DNA from: Kalaharituber pfeilii
Taxonomy: Eukaryota > Ascomycota > Pezizomycetes > Pezizales > Pezizaceae
Direction: 5' to 3'
DNA: 64,000 bases
NCBI GenBank assembly: GCA_015179045.1
Contig: WHUZ01000145.1
Span: 1 to 64,000, forward strand
Shown here: positions 38,510-47,770 of the stretch, piece by piece
Layout: each line of letters opens with the position of its first letter
Position numbering within the stretch: position 1 is the stretch's first letter
Position numbers and translations under genes: made by a program
Notes under the pieces: generated by a model
Told to the model about the DNA's origin: nothing
The model's database searches: none
What the model saw: only the letters and a program-made list of their open reading frames with translations

Positions 38510-39262
38510 CTAGTTTCCCGACACAGTACTAGCACTTGGTGTATGGCTAGACTCATCTGCTGAACTATCTCTATCTGTATCAACCTCCGCTGCTGCCGAT
38601 CTCCAAGGATGAGAATTATAGCCTTTGTCATCCGATTCCGATTCAGATTCCGAGTCAGTTAAGATTTTTGCCTTTTTTGTCTTCTTATTTGGAGGCAGCC
38701 GGTAATTTCGCTTTTGTTCCCCGACCGAAGCAGTAAACCGAACAAATGATCCTTGCTTCCCTACAATTCGACACATTAATGAACCATCCTCCACAACCTT
38801 AATCTTCATTCTAGCTTGACGAATATAAGGCATCCCCAATATACATGGCCAATTCAGATTCTTCACCACCCAAACATGAGTATAGATTTCCACCCCATAG
38901 CACTTTACACAAACATTGCGGCAAACTCCCAAAACAAATCTTGAGCCCTCTTCACGCCTTATAGCCCCGTATATCTGGAATGCAATATCTTCATCACAAA
39001 CAAGCTTGGTCTTCCTCCATGTTTCTTCTGACATAACATTCATCTCAGCCCCAGTATCAATTAGGATTCCCTCTACCCATGTATTGCCAATATACATATC
39101 AACCTTCGGACTCGGACACGCGCCAAGCCTTTCTCGGTATCCAAGAGGACCCCCTTCCATTCCAGCAATAAACCCTGTTCTTTCGCTTCCATTCTCAACT
39201 GCTTCTGGGCCCCCGGCTATAGCTGACGTAATTGCTATCTTATCGGAAGCTTCCTTCGTCAA
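38510..39262 (-). CDS. pro: Gypsy-2 protease
   Basis: About 250 residues from the ATG at 39262; the frame is open upstream to about 39310, overlapping the gag stop. The catalytic motif is ILIDTGAEMNVM (DTG), followed by the flap and a hydrophobic WPCILGMPYIRQ segment typical of retropepsins. A Ser/Asp/Glu-rich tail leads to the frameshift site. It is in the -1 frame relative to gag, and pol is in the -1 frame relative to it. Confidence 0.88.
   Translation of the reverse strand: MTKEASDKIAITSAIAGGPEAVENGSERTGFIAGMEGGPLGYRERLGACPSPKVDMYIGNTWVEGILIDTGAEMNVMSEETWRKTKLVCDEDIAFQIYGAIRREEGSRFVLGVCRNVCVKCYGVEIYTHVWVVKNLNWPCILGMPYIRQARMKIKVVEDGSLMCRIVGKQGSFVRFTASVGEQKRNYRLPPNKKTKKAKILTDSESESESDDKGYNSHPWRSAAAEVDTDRDSSADESSHTPSASTVSGN
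38513..38519 (-). promoter_or_regulatory. -1 ribosomal frameshift heptamer G GGA AAC (pro-pol)
   Basis: On the minus strand the pro frame reads TCG GGA AAC TAG. The heptamer GGGAAAC is a canonical X XXY YYZ slippery site, and slippage by -1 continues as GGG AAA CTA GCG straight into pol. The pro stop codon is the very next codon. A downstream pseudoknot was not modelled. Confidence 0.8.
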
Positions 39263-39291
39263 AACAAGTTTCAGCCTCTCATTATTATAGA

Positions 39292-41256
39292 TTACTTCCC
39301 CGAGAAAATCAGCGACTGAGATGAGGTAATAGGTGTGGAACTTTGCATGACTTTCGTGGCTTTTCGTGGTTTGACTGGAGGCCGTTTTAGGATAGTTTTT
39401 CTTTTTGGAGCCGTTTCATCTGCCGATAGCTGAGGAACTTCCGGAGGTCTTGTATTCACTGAGGAGGAATTATTTGGCTGACTAGATTGCATGGATTGAG
39501 AAGCATGGGAGGGCTGAGTAGTTTGTGCGGTAGGTTCTGTTATCGGATTGCTTCTTATAGCTGGATTAGTTTGCAACGGTTCACGGGATGCAGATGGTTC
39601 GGTCACTTGTGATCGAGCTACTCTTTTTGCTTTTGGAAGCTCGCTATCTCGGCTAATCCGGCTACGTTTTGGTTCTAGGAATCCTCCAATAACTTCTCGC
39701 CCATTCATCATCCCGAGACACATCCCTTCACCTGATCCCATCAACACTTCCTCCCGTTGCAATATCTCCTCTGCCACTCCTCCATATGTTATCTCCTTTG
39801 GACCATCTGACATTTCCAAAGTCCCAATCAATGCATTAGAATGGATTCCGAAAAGTGCTTCAATAGGTAAGCATCCTGCATAGGCTTGATTTTGCTGAGG
39901 GGATTGAGCAGCTGAAGCAGCAGTTGATGACATTGAATTCATATTCGATTCCTTAGTTAACATCCATCGGTCGATCCAATCGCACATCGTTTCCTGCCCT
40001 GCAGTATAAGGTACTGGTACTGGTACTCCACTATCCATCTCCGCTCCTCCTGCAAATATCCGACCTTCCTTTCGACATGCTTTTCCAGCAGAGATGTATT
40101 GATTCATTTTTCCACAATCATTAGCACTATGACCTTGTTCCCCGCAGCAAAAACATCCTCGAAACCTAGGAGCAAAACTGGCTGCCGATGACTCTTGAGC
40201 TTTAGTTGATGACTGATTCTTTTGTTGACAAGCTGGCCAGGAATTTTTAGATGCAATTGAGGTGCTAGCTGCATTAGAAGGGGATTCGGTAGCTGGCTTT
40301 TTCTCCTGTATAGTTTGCTGTATTTGAAGCATATTTAAGCTTAGCTGCTTAACCATGTCGGCAAGCTCTTTGATCGTGGCCTCGGAGGAAGTAGCTGTTT
40401 GTACTGATGGTAGAAATGCCGTGGGAATAGAAGAGATAGCAGGGGCTGAGTTTTGGCTTAAGATAGATGGCTGATTATCTGCGATAGTAGATTCGAGACG
40501 GAGAGAAGTTTTTCGAGCTTGCGACATCTCATCACACTGTTCAACTACATACTTCACTACTTCATCCTTTACCTGTTGAAAGGTAACTTCTCGGCAACTG
40601 ATTGGTCGTGCTACCTCAATCTTAAGCTTGCGACAAATTTTATTCCCCACTGCATCTTCAAAGGCTTGAAGAAATAAAATAATGACGGAGAATTTGGCTA
40701 AGGCACCATTATCCATGAGGTATGTTGCTTTTTCCGAGAATTCATGGATAAAATTTCGGTATTCGGCTGCTGTTGGATTTTTGGCACGGTACATGCGGTC
40801 GACAAGCTTGCGGAGGTAGGTTTCGGTATATGATTGCTGCTCTTCATCATCGTCTTGATACTCCTTTTTGAGTACCTTAGCGAAGTTTTCCCAGGTAGTA
40901 GTCACATCCTTATATTCAGGTAGAGACCTAATATATCGAGCCTTAGGTTTATCGCAATAGTCAGGCAGTCTCTCAATACGGCGTTGATCAGTCCATCGCG
41001 TGGTTAGTTGCTTCCATTCTCTTAAAAAGTCACTAATGTTAGTTCCTGAAAAATGGGGAGCTCCAACGGTACGGGGCAAGGGGAAAATTTCGAGTGGACC
41101 CAAAACATTAGAAGTAGCAGCTGCATCCAATGTAGCATTCGTCATTGCAGAGGCAGAACTTCCACCAGAGGAAGTTGGCGTAGCTCCAGATCCTGCAGTA
41201 CTACTCGCTGGTAAAGTACCACTTCTGGAGGTATCGTGCTGAGAAACATTAGACAT
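39292..41256 (-). CDS. gag: Gypsy-2 gag
   Basis: The ATG at 41256 (MSNVSQHDTS) starts the gag-like part. An upstream ATG at 41772 in the same frame would add 172 residues including a hydrophobic stretch, but that stretch overlaps a plausible intron, so I prefer 41256. Ser/Thr/Ala-rich N-terminus, then the gag domain (FSGTNISDFLREWKQLTTRW, YIRSLPEYKDVTTTWENFAK, AAEYRNFIHEFSEKATYL), a coiled region (ELADMVKQLSLNMLQIQQTI) and a CCHC knuckle CFCCGEQGHSANDC. The last ~230 residues are low-complexity Ser/Gln/Pro. The end reads GGG AAG TAA; the -1 frame there enters protease. Confidence 0.88.
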   Translation of the reverse strand: MSNVSQHDTSRSGTLPASSTAGSGATPTSSGGSSASAMTNATLDAAATSNVLGPLEIFPLPRTVGAPHFSGTNISDFLREWKQLTTRWTDQRRIERLPDYCDKPKARYIRSLPEYKDVTTTWENFAKVLKKEYQDDDEEQQSYTETYLRKLVDRMYRAKNPTAAEYRNFIHEFSEKATYLMDNGALAKFSVIILFLQAFEDAVGNKICRKLKIEVARPISCREVTFQQVKDEVVKYVVEQCDEMSQARKTSLRLESTIADNQPSILSQNSAPAISSIPTAFLPSVQTATSSEATIKELADMVKQLSLNMLQIQQTIQEKKPATESPSNAASTSIASKNSWPACQQKNQSSTKAQESSAASFAPRFRGCFCCGEQGHSANDCGKMNQYISAGKACRKEGRIFAGGAEMDSGVPVPVPYTAGQETMCDWIDRWMLTKESNMNSMSSTAASAAQSPQQNQAYAGCLPIEALFGIHSNALIGTLEMSDGPKEITYGGVAEEILQREEVLMGSGEGMCLGMMNGREVIGGFLEPKRSRISRDSELPKAKRVARSQVTEPSASREPLQTNPAIRSNPITEPTAQTTQPSHASQSMQSSQPNNSSSVNTRPPEVPQLSADETAPKRKTILKRPPVKPRKATKVMQSSTPITSSQSLIFSGK

Positions 41257-41641
41257 TTGGGCTGGCTGAGATGCTGAGCAAAGACAATTCTGAAAGAATA
41301 AAGAATTCTGTGGATGTAAAGGCAAGGATAAAGGCAAAGGCAAGGACGAAGATAATGAGTTAGGCAAGTAGGCAGGCTTCAAGGCAGATTTTCCACGGCG
41401 TTCTCCTCCTCGTAGCAAGGCAGCGGGTATTGGCCTAGAATTAATAGTTGACTTCCTTCTGATACCTTTCCTTCTTCGGATAGAGCTTGAGCTTTGACTC
41501 TGTTTAATTGTGCTTGCTGATCCAATTCCCGATAACCAGGTTTGCTTTTCTTTCTCGGGAAATAAAAGCTTAATTGCTGTCTTGATAGCCTCTCCAACTA
41601 GGAAACTGTTTCCGAATAGTATCCAAGCGAACGGCATCTTT

Positions 41642-41712
41642 CTAAAGAAGCAGAAATAACTATACCTAACTAATATTTCCACCAACAAAATGCATAGGAT
41701 AAGCAAACTTAC
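41642..41712 (-). other. Candidate intron in the gag leader
   Basis: GTAAGTTTGC at the 5' side and TTTCTGCTTCTTTAG at the 3' side bound a 71 nt segment. It is read through as an apparent hydrophobic peptide in the long gag frame. Removing it changes frame (71 is not a multiple of three), so it would act in the leader rather than join two gag exons. Confidence 0.4.
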
Positions 41713-41913
41713 CAGAATATCATTCTCAGCCATCTTCGCTATGGCCTCTTTATATGATAATGTATAATCCAAATGCTAATAGCTGCCTAATTTAGCAAAA
41801 TCAAATAAGGGGCTGAATTCCAAGGTGATACTCCCTAAACGCTCGTGAATAGAAATCCCAATAGCTGGAATATAGCAAGATCGCAGTAGCTAAGAAAGTC
41901 CAACAAACAAGTC

Positions 41914-41931
41914 TCCGGTCGAAGGGACCAA
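41914..41931 (-). promoter_or_regulatory. Candidate primer-binding site of Gypsy-2
   Basis: TGGTCCCTTCGACCGGAG starts one base after the 5' LTR end (minus strand). TGG is the expected complement of the tRNA CCA end. I cannot name the tRNA. Confidence 0.5.
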
Positions 41932-42223
41932 TGTGAACAGGCAGAGTGTATACAATGATACCGCGTCTGCATGCACGAAAGGACCGGGTCTAGACTTGGT
42001 GGGCTGAGCAATAAGGTAGGCAAAACGATCAATTCATAGCATGTAATAAGCAATGCATAGCAAGTGATAGCACAGAAAGAAGAAGAGAAAAACCGCTGCT
42101 TAGACATCTCCCACTACATCCACACCTACGCCTATATATCACCGGCGTATGACTAAGCCAGACCTTGGCCGTAAGCCAAGAAATGACCAAGCTCCCGCCG
42201 GCGATTTTTCTCATTATCCCACA
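41932..42223 (-). repeat. Gypsy-2 5' LTR
   Basis: 292 bp, the same length as the left LTR and without visible differences. Followed by CCGT and the resumed GCCATTTC array. Confidence 0.93.
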
Positions 42224-42227
42224 CCGT

Positions 42228-42495
42228 TTCGGCTGCCATTTCGGCTGCCATTTCAGCAGCCTTGCAGCATTCATTTCGGTAGCCATTTCGGCTGCCATTT
42301 CAGCACGCATTTCAGTAGCCATTTCGGCTGCCATTTTAGCAGCCTTTTCAGCATGCATTTCGGTAGCCATTTCGGCACGTATTTTGGCAGCCATTTCAGC
42401 GGCCATTTCATTTCAGTACGCATTTCGGTAGCCATTTCGGCAGCTATTGTGGCAGCGAACTCAGTAGCCATTTCGGCTGCCATTTCGGCATGAGA
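42228..42495. repeat. GCCATTTC minisatellite
   Basis: Resumption of the array split by Gypsy-2. ORFs rich in MAAEMATEM on the minus strand are artefacts. Confidence 0.85.
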
Positions 42496-42795
42496 TATGT
42501 ATGGCAGTTCCGACCCAAGGGCACGAAATGAGCTGCAATGAGCTGAGAATTTGACTGGTAGAGCAGGTATGGCCTGACGGCCCGAGATGAGGTGAATTTG
42601 ACATGTACGGCCAGCCCGATTCGACGCCACGAGATACCGATTCGACGCCACGAGATAATGCAGAATGAGCTGAATTTGATAGATGTGGCAACCCCGACCC
42701 ACTGGCGTGAGATCAGGTGGAATGAACTGCGTTTCATACCTACGACAGCTCCGATCTGACACCATGAGATGAGCTAGAATGGGCTAAACTTGGTA
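42496..42795. repeat. 60-bp repeat family
   Basis: Four or five units of GAGCTGAATTTGAYAGRTRT and GRYGCCACGAGAT, related to the arms at 8.4-10.9 kb. CGATTCGACGCCACGAGATA is duplicated in tandem at about 42628-42655. Confidence 0.75.
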
Positions 42796-43400
42796 GACAG
42801 CCGGCGGGCCTTTGCATTTTTTTCCTAATTGTGAAGAAAAACCTTGTGCCGCTTGTAATCAACCCATCTGTTCCACACGAAATGCTATAAAGGTATAGGT
42901 ATAGATAGGACCATGGGGGTATTGCTTCGGGGCAGAAGGACTTGAGCCTCGTCTGGCTGGAAGGCCTCGAGCCTATCCATTCTGCATGGAACGATATAGA
43001 GGTATAGGTATAGGTGGAACCATAGGAGCATTGCTTCCTGGTGGAAGGCCTTGAGCCTGCTCTGGACGGAAGGCCTTGAGCCTGTTCTGACCCGAAGGCC
43101 TTGAGCTTAAGCTCAAGGCCCATCCGTTCCGCACGGAACGTTATAGAGGCATAGGCATAGGTGGGAAACCATTCCTAGTTTATACGGAATGATATAGAAG
43201 TATAGACATAGGTGGGAAACTGTTCCGCACGGACTGATATAGAGGAATAGCTATAGGTAGGAAACAGTTCTACACGGAACGATATAGAGGCATAGACATA
43301 GCTAGGAAACTGTTCCGTACAGAATGATATAGAGGTATAGGCATTGGTGGAAACCGTTCCGCATGGAACGATATAGATATATAGGTTCAGAAGTGTATTG
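42796..43400. repeat. GTTCCGCACGGAACGATATAGAGG minisatellite
   Basis: Units of about 55-60 bp carry GTTCCGCACGGAACGATATA and GAGGTATAGGYATAGGTGGG. A CTTGAGCCT/AGGCCTTGAG-rich block lies in the middle. Distant relative of 2630-4260, with the same right flank TGTATTGCCCCTAAC. Confidence 0.8.
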
Positions 43401-43605
43401 CCCCTAACTCTATGGCATTGTATAGTAAATAGGTTATGAATCTAATTCAGTACCTGATCTTCTCTGCCTTTCACCATAACCTGCCATTGCCGCTGAACTG
43501 GAACCGTTGAACTCCTGCAAGTCTCTTATGTCAAGCCTCTTCCATTCAGCGCTTGCGAAACTACTCTTACCCTGAATCAGCCGTATCCCTTAGCAGTGTA
43601 ACAGA
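43401..43605 (-). repeat. Dispersed repeat R3, reverse copy (first part)
   Basis: Reverse complement of about 6830-7010. Continues at 43815-43880 after the LINE fragment. Confidence 0.6.
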
Positions 43606-43618
43606 CCGGCCTCAGGGA

Positions 43619-43801
43619 TTTTTTTTTTTTTTTTTTTTTTATTGCATTACGCGCGTGCCGCCTTGTAGGCTATGGCGAGGGTTTAGATACATGCAAGACA
43701 GTAACTAAATAGTAACTCGCAAATAAAACCATAAAATTGGAATGAACGTGTAATAAATCCTCCGTCTACTCCGCCGCCCAGTCCATCATCTCTGCCAACG
43801 T
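43619..43801 (-). mobile_element. 5'-truncated LINE (ORF2 end), tail A, 183 bp
   Basis: Perfect 13 bp duplication CCGGCCTCAGGGA (43606-43618 and 43802-43814). On the minus strand it encodes only the last codons of ORF2 (LAEMMDWAAE, stop), then a short 3' UTR, CGCCATAGCCTACAAGGCGG, CACGCGCGTAATGCAAT and poly-A. Confidence 0.92.
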
Positions 43802-43814
43802 CCGGCCTCAGGGA

Positions 43815-45228
43815 GCTAGTAGCCAGGACGGAGTCACAGATCGAGTCAGGCGGGCCACGCAATGCTCACAGGTTTAAGCAGAACGCTGCTTATAGTTATA
43901 GAGGAAAAAGTATAGCCAGGAGAGTATATATTTATTGCTTGAGGAGTCTAGAGTACGGGGTGGAAAAGGAGTCTTTAAATACAGGAGAGGGCAAGACAGA
44001 AATAGAGAGATGTAGAAAGGCTTCCTTAAGCTCCGTGTCTTCAACATGATCGACGTTATCCAAAAAGCGTAATTCCTTAAGTGCCGTGCCTTCAGTACAA
44101 TTATTGTTATCCAAACAGTGTAATCATAACCCTTAAGCGCTGCTTATCTAAAAGTATACTTGTCATTATCCAAAACTGTGCTAGTGGGCAAGTAATGAGA
44201 TTCCTTGAACCCGGTGGACCTTAAAACAGTTCAGGGTAACCGATCGTGATCGGTGACAGGCAGCACCCGCCGCCACCTCAATATACCCAATCTTTTGAAT
44301 GTAAGTTAGTTGTAGCCTATCGTATAATTGTATAAAGCAAGACTTACTAACCTTATTATGATTCTCACTCATGGTGTTAAAATAAGATACGTAGTCTTTC
44401 GAAAAATAGGAGAGTTCTGTATATGTGATTAAAGCTAGCTGGAATAGCAAGTATTGTGCTGAGTTCGACTAGTGGTAGACGTATGAAGTGTGATTTGAGG
44501 TTGCAGAACATAGGAAAGAAGAGAACGGGGTGGGAGCACTTTAATATATAACTAGGTCCTGCGTGACCGTGAGGCACTTGACGGTGAGGCACTTGAAAAT
44601 TAATTATCTATGCCGAGCTTGCAAAGTTAAAAACAAAAGGAGGTAGAAAGACTATATAAGCCAACGTTTTAAAAACAGAAGGTTACGCTTGCGCCATTTT
44701 CTAATAAGCTCTCTCAGGTTTCAGAAGAAGAAGGCGAACTGAACTATTTCAGAAAGAAAAGGGAATCGTGTGGGAGGCTGAATGGGGGAGGCAGGCCGAT
44801 GGGCAAATGAAAACAAGTACGCTTGGAGAAGCAAACTTTGAGAGGTGAACTAGGACAAGCTAACCGGGCAATGGGCAGAATGCGTTAATCCGCCTATGCT
44901 GCGCTGAGACAAAGAACCCTGTGCCTGTATCTTCGTTTTCTTTGTCTGTAATTTCCGTAGTCGCGCGGTTCTGTGTCTGTGTGTCTGAGTATCTGAGTCT
45001 CTGTCCCGTGGCCTGCGGCCCTTCTAGGACAAAATAGAATTATAATGGCCGCAAACTGTATATGGATCACTGTCATAGGTTGGCAACCTGTGTCCAGAGT
45101 TAAGTGACTTAAAAAAAAACTATATAGGCAAGGTTTCGGAAAAGAGCATGCACACCTTACAGTATATCGAGTGCCAGGCATAAAGACCTTACAATCAACA
45201 ATGACACACACACCTCCTTAGCACTGTG
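43815..45228. other. Long stretch without a supported gene
   Basis: 43815-43880 is R3. Beyond it I find no ORF with a recognisable domain, no RNA gene and no clear element boundary. CCGTGCCTTCAGTACAATTA and CCGTGTCTTCAACATGATCG near 44025-44105 are weak direct repeats, and GTGAGGCACTTGA is duplicated at 44568-44597. Confidence 0.5.
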
Positions 45229-45575
45229 AGAACACATTGCAGGCAGCAGGTTAAAGAGACTTTGGCAGTGGAAACAGACAGAACCGCTAAGAGCCAGCAA
45301 AGAAGCAGGGCAAACCAATGATGACATCAGACCTATCTAGTAGAATCTGTAAGTTGGTAGAATTGGACTGTAAGAACCCGTCGCAGGTAGTAAGTTGAAG
45401 AGGCTTTGACAGCGGAAATAGACAGAACCACTAAGAGCCTGTAAAGATCCGGGCCAATCCGGGCCAAACCGGTGATCAGCCCTATCTAGTGGAATCTATT
45501 GGTTGGCAGAATTGGACAGTGTAGTACAATGTACTACTGTAAGAGCCCGTCGCAGGCAGTAGGTTGAAGAATATG
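45229..45575. repeat. ~150-bp tandem repeat, about 2.3 units
   Basis: Units carry CAGGCAGCAGGTTAAAGAGA, CTTTGGCAGTGGAAACAGAC, AGAACCGCTAAGAGCC and CCTATCTAGTRGAATCT. The third copy is partial (CGTCGCAGGCAGTAGGTTGA). No ORF. Confidence 0.8.
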
Positions 45576-45710
45576 TTTTGCTACTTGAAGCAATCTCCAC
45601 TACCGTTTTAACTGCGCCTTTCTATTATGATGCTGTTTTATAGTTCTTATTATTCTTATTGTTCTTGTTGTTTGTTTATCATTGTTGTTTATTTGCTATT
45701 GTTGTTTGTT
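45576..45710. other. GTTGTTTGTTT-rich spacer
   Basis: Simple TTGTTGTTTGTTT sequence holding the left target duplication TTGTT (45706-45710) of the next solo LTR. Confidence 0.6.
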
Positions 45711-45887
45711 TGTTAGAGATCTACAGTAATGTCGGAGTGTCGGAGGTGTCGGATATCAGAGAGGTCCGTGATAAAGGGTGGTAAGGGCCCGAGAGCAACC
45801 TCATGCTCTATGTATATAGGTGTATTACTTTGGCTACTCTCTCTACGAAGGAATAACAATCATCTCTTTCTACCCAAAAGCTCAACA
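45711..45887 (+). mobile_element. Solo LTR, family TGTTAGAGATC
   Basis: 177 bp, TGTTAGAGATCTACAG...AAAGCTCAACA, with TTGTT duplicated at 45706-45710 and 45888-45892. Nearly identical to the reverse of 16306-16480. A CTATGTATATAGG box may be a promoter. Confidence 0.92.
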
Positions 45888-45892
45888 TTGTT

Positions 45893-46273
45893 CGTTATTA
45901 TTGTTTGTTCGTTATTGTTGTTTGTTTAAACAATCTATCCATTGCTTGTTGACTTTGTAGGAATATGGGTCCAAACAGCAGATACTATTTGTAATATTTG
46001 CTATGATTCTTTGTTACATGGTCGAATTGGTGTGGGAGATACACAAGGGACAGAGAATGTATAAGAAAGAAGGAACGAGCTGCGTATCTTGCAGCTATAT
46101 TCATCGTATTTAACCAATATACTATTATTCTCCTGTCAGAACCGTCAAGAATCTTTAGAATTATCAGAAGCGTCAGAAGCGTCAAAAGTGTCAGAAGCGT
46201 CAGAAGCTTCAGAACCGTCTGAACTGTCTGAACCTTCTGAATCATCGAACGATCAAAACCATCACACTGCGAA
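45893..46273. other. Upstream region of the 46274 gene
   Basis: GTTCGTTATTGTTGTTTGTT continues the simple repeat, then a unique stretch leads to short GTCAGAAGCGTCAGAAGC repeats (about 46150-46240). These could belong to a 5' UTR or to a longer N-terminus in another frame (SEASEASE). Confidence 0.4.
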
Positions 46274-47770
46274 ATGTCATCCTCCTCTCAGCCTGTTGTC
46301 CAAATCGATGTTGTCTCAATTGAGCCTAGGAAGTATGTAGATCAAATGCTTGCCAAAGCCCAAACGCCGAAACAGCGTGCGCAATTACTGTTAGAGAACC
46401 AGATCAAGTTTGGGGAGTTTGGCCAGGAAGTCAACGAGCTCATCGCGTATGCCCAAGAGAAGATTGAGAAGGAACAGTCCTGGATTGCCTTAGGAATGGA
46501 CCAGAAAGTTATGTGGGATCAAATTCAATATATTTCAGTGATCCGACCGGCAATTAACCAGCACAACCAGTCGGATCGGAGAAAACGGCGTTTTCTAGCC
46601 ACGATTGAGGCAATGTGGACATCCGACTGGAGAAACAGACTGGACCCCGAGGGATTGATGCTACCATCGAAAGAGTCCGAACATCTTCTTGCGGCGCTTC
46701 GAAGACTAGCCTTAGAAAAAAATTCTACCCCGGAGGCTATTGGAAGGCTGGTCTCAGAGACAATCGCAAAACGACTGGCAAATCGCAGCACTGGTAAACG
46801 GTCAGTCAGGGTGATAACTGTGTCTGATGTTCTAGCAGTAGAGAAAATTGTCAAAGAAATGCCTCAACTAATAAATCAATGTATTATTGAGAATAATGAG
46901 GATGAGGAAGGCAACGGAGGTGAGAATTCCTATATTAATATAGAAAGAATGAAAAGATCAGAATGATGGAGGATGCCGAGCAGTGAACCTGAAAAGGATG
47001 TTGCCATAATATCTGACATTCTTAAAGTAGAGAAAATAGCTACAGAAATACCTCGATCCACAAACAAACGTACTATTGAGGATGATGAGGATGAGGAAGG
47101 GGATGAAGTTGAGGATTCCTGCGCTGGCGTGGGAAGACATAAAAGAACAAAAAGGTCGGAACAATGGAGGATACCAAGTACCGAGCCTGAGGAGGACAAT
47201 AGTGATGATGATGATAATAATGATAGTGATGGCACTGATAGTACTGACAATACAGGTAGCAACAATACAGCTGAAGATGACAATGGCGGAGACACCACTG
47301 AACCCATAGAAGATACACCACAGGCTGTCAATTTCCGCAACTGTGGCTGTAGAGGTAAAATCAGCACCAGCACCCGAAATCGCCTGATTCAAGCCCGAAA
47401 AAGAGGCGTTAAGGACATGAAACTAGTCATCAGAGATATTGAATTCATGTCTAAAGAGGTACTGGAATCAGTCTGCTGGCTACACTTCAGAGAGTTCTGC
47501 TCTACCCTCGGAATGAAAGTTAAGGATGGAGGTCGGAAGCTGTTGTTGGCACGCTTGGAGGAAGTCCGAAAAAATCGCTTCTCGTTGGGGGACTTTAGGA
47601 TGAGCAAAGATCACAGTCATTGGTTTCGTAAAAATAGCAGGGACAAACTACCAGAGGACGATTTTGGTTCGCTGAGATTTCCTATGATACCAAGACCTGC
47701 TTTTCAATATAAACCAAATGACCGTGCTACAGCGCTTTGCGGGAGAGGAGGCATCAAGTCAATGGATTAA
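46274..47770 (+). pseudogene. N-terminal part of a large dioxygenase-linked protein, one in-frame TGA
   Basis: 46274-46966 and 46973-47770 are in the same frame, separated only by TGA TGG AGG. The protein has a helical N-terminal domain (RAQLLLENQIKFGEFGQEVN, IEKEQSWIALGMDQK), then two tandem copies of an acidic module: VITVSDVLAVEKIVKEMPQ, INIERMKRSE before the stop, and VAIISDILKVEKIATEIPR, HKRTKRSEQWRIPSTEPE after it. The second copy has Gln (CAA) exactly where the first has TGA. A Cys-containing segment (FRNCGCRGKISTSTRN) and a SAP-like helical segment (FCSTLGMKVKDGGRKLLLAR) follow. It ends in a frameshift into 47718-48938. I do not recognise the family. Confidence 0.6.

Larger units (their letters stand above)
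33168..42223 (-). mobile_element. Gypsy-2: apparently young Ty3/gypsy element with three-frame gag-pro-pol and ORF3
   Basis: 9.06 kb between two 292 bp LTRs that look identical by eye, with a 4 bp duplication CCGT (33164-33167 and 42224-42227), inside a GCCATTTC array. Read on the minus strand: 5' LTR, gag, protease, pol (RT, RNase H, integrase), an additional ORF3, polypurine tract, 3' LTR. No chromodomain is seen. The pol type differs clearly from Gypsy-1 (FVDD catalytic box, QGYTNGVQWFDRAI). Identical LTRs imply recent insertion, so frame changes between genes are more likely expression signals than decay. Confidence 0.93.

Noticed and set aside
41590..41772. Membrane-anchored N-terminus of Gypsy-2 gag
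   Set aside because: The hydrophobic stretch is exactly the segment bounded by GTAAGT and TTTAG, so it is more likely untranslated intron or leader; gag domain starts after the ATG at 41256.
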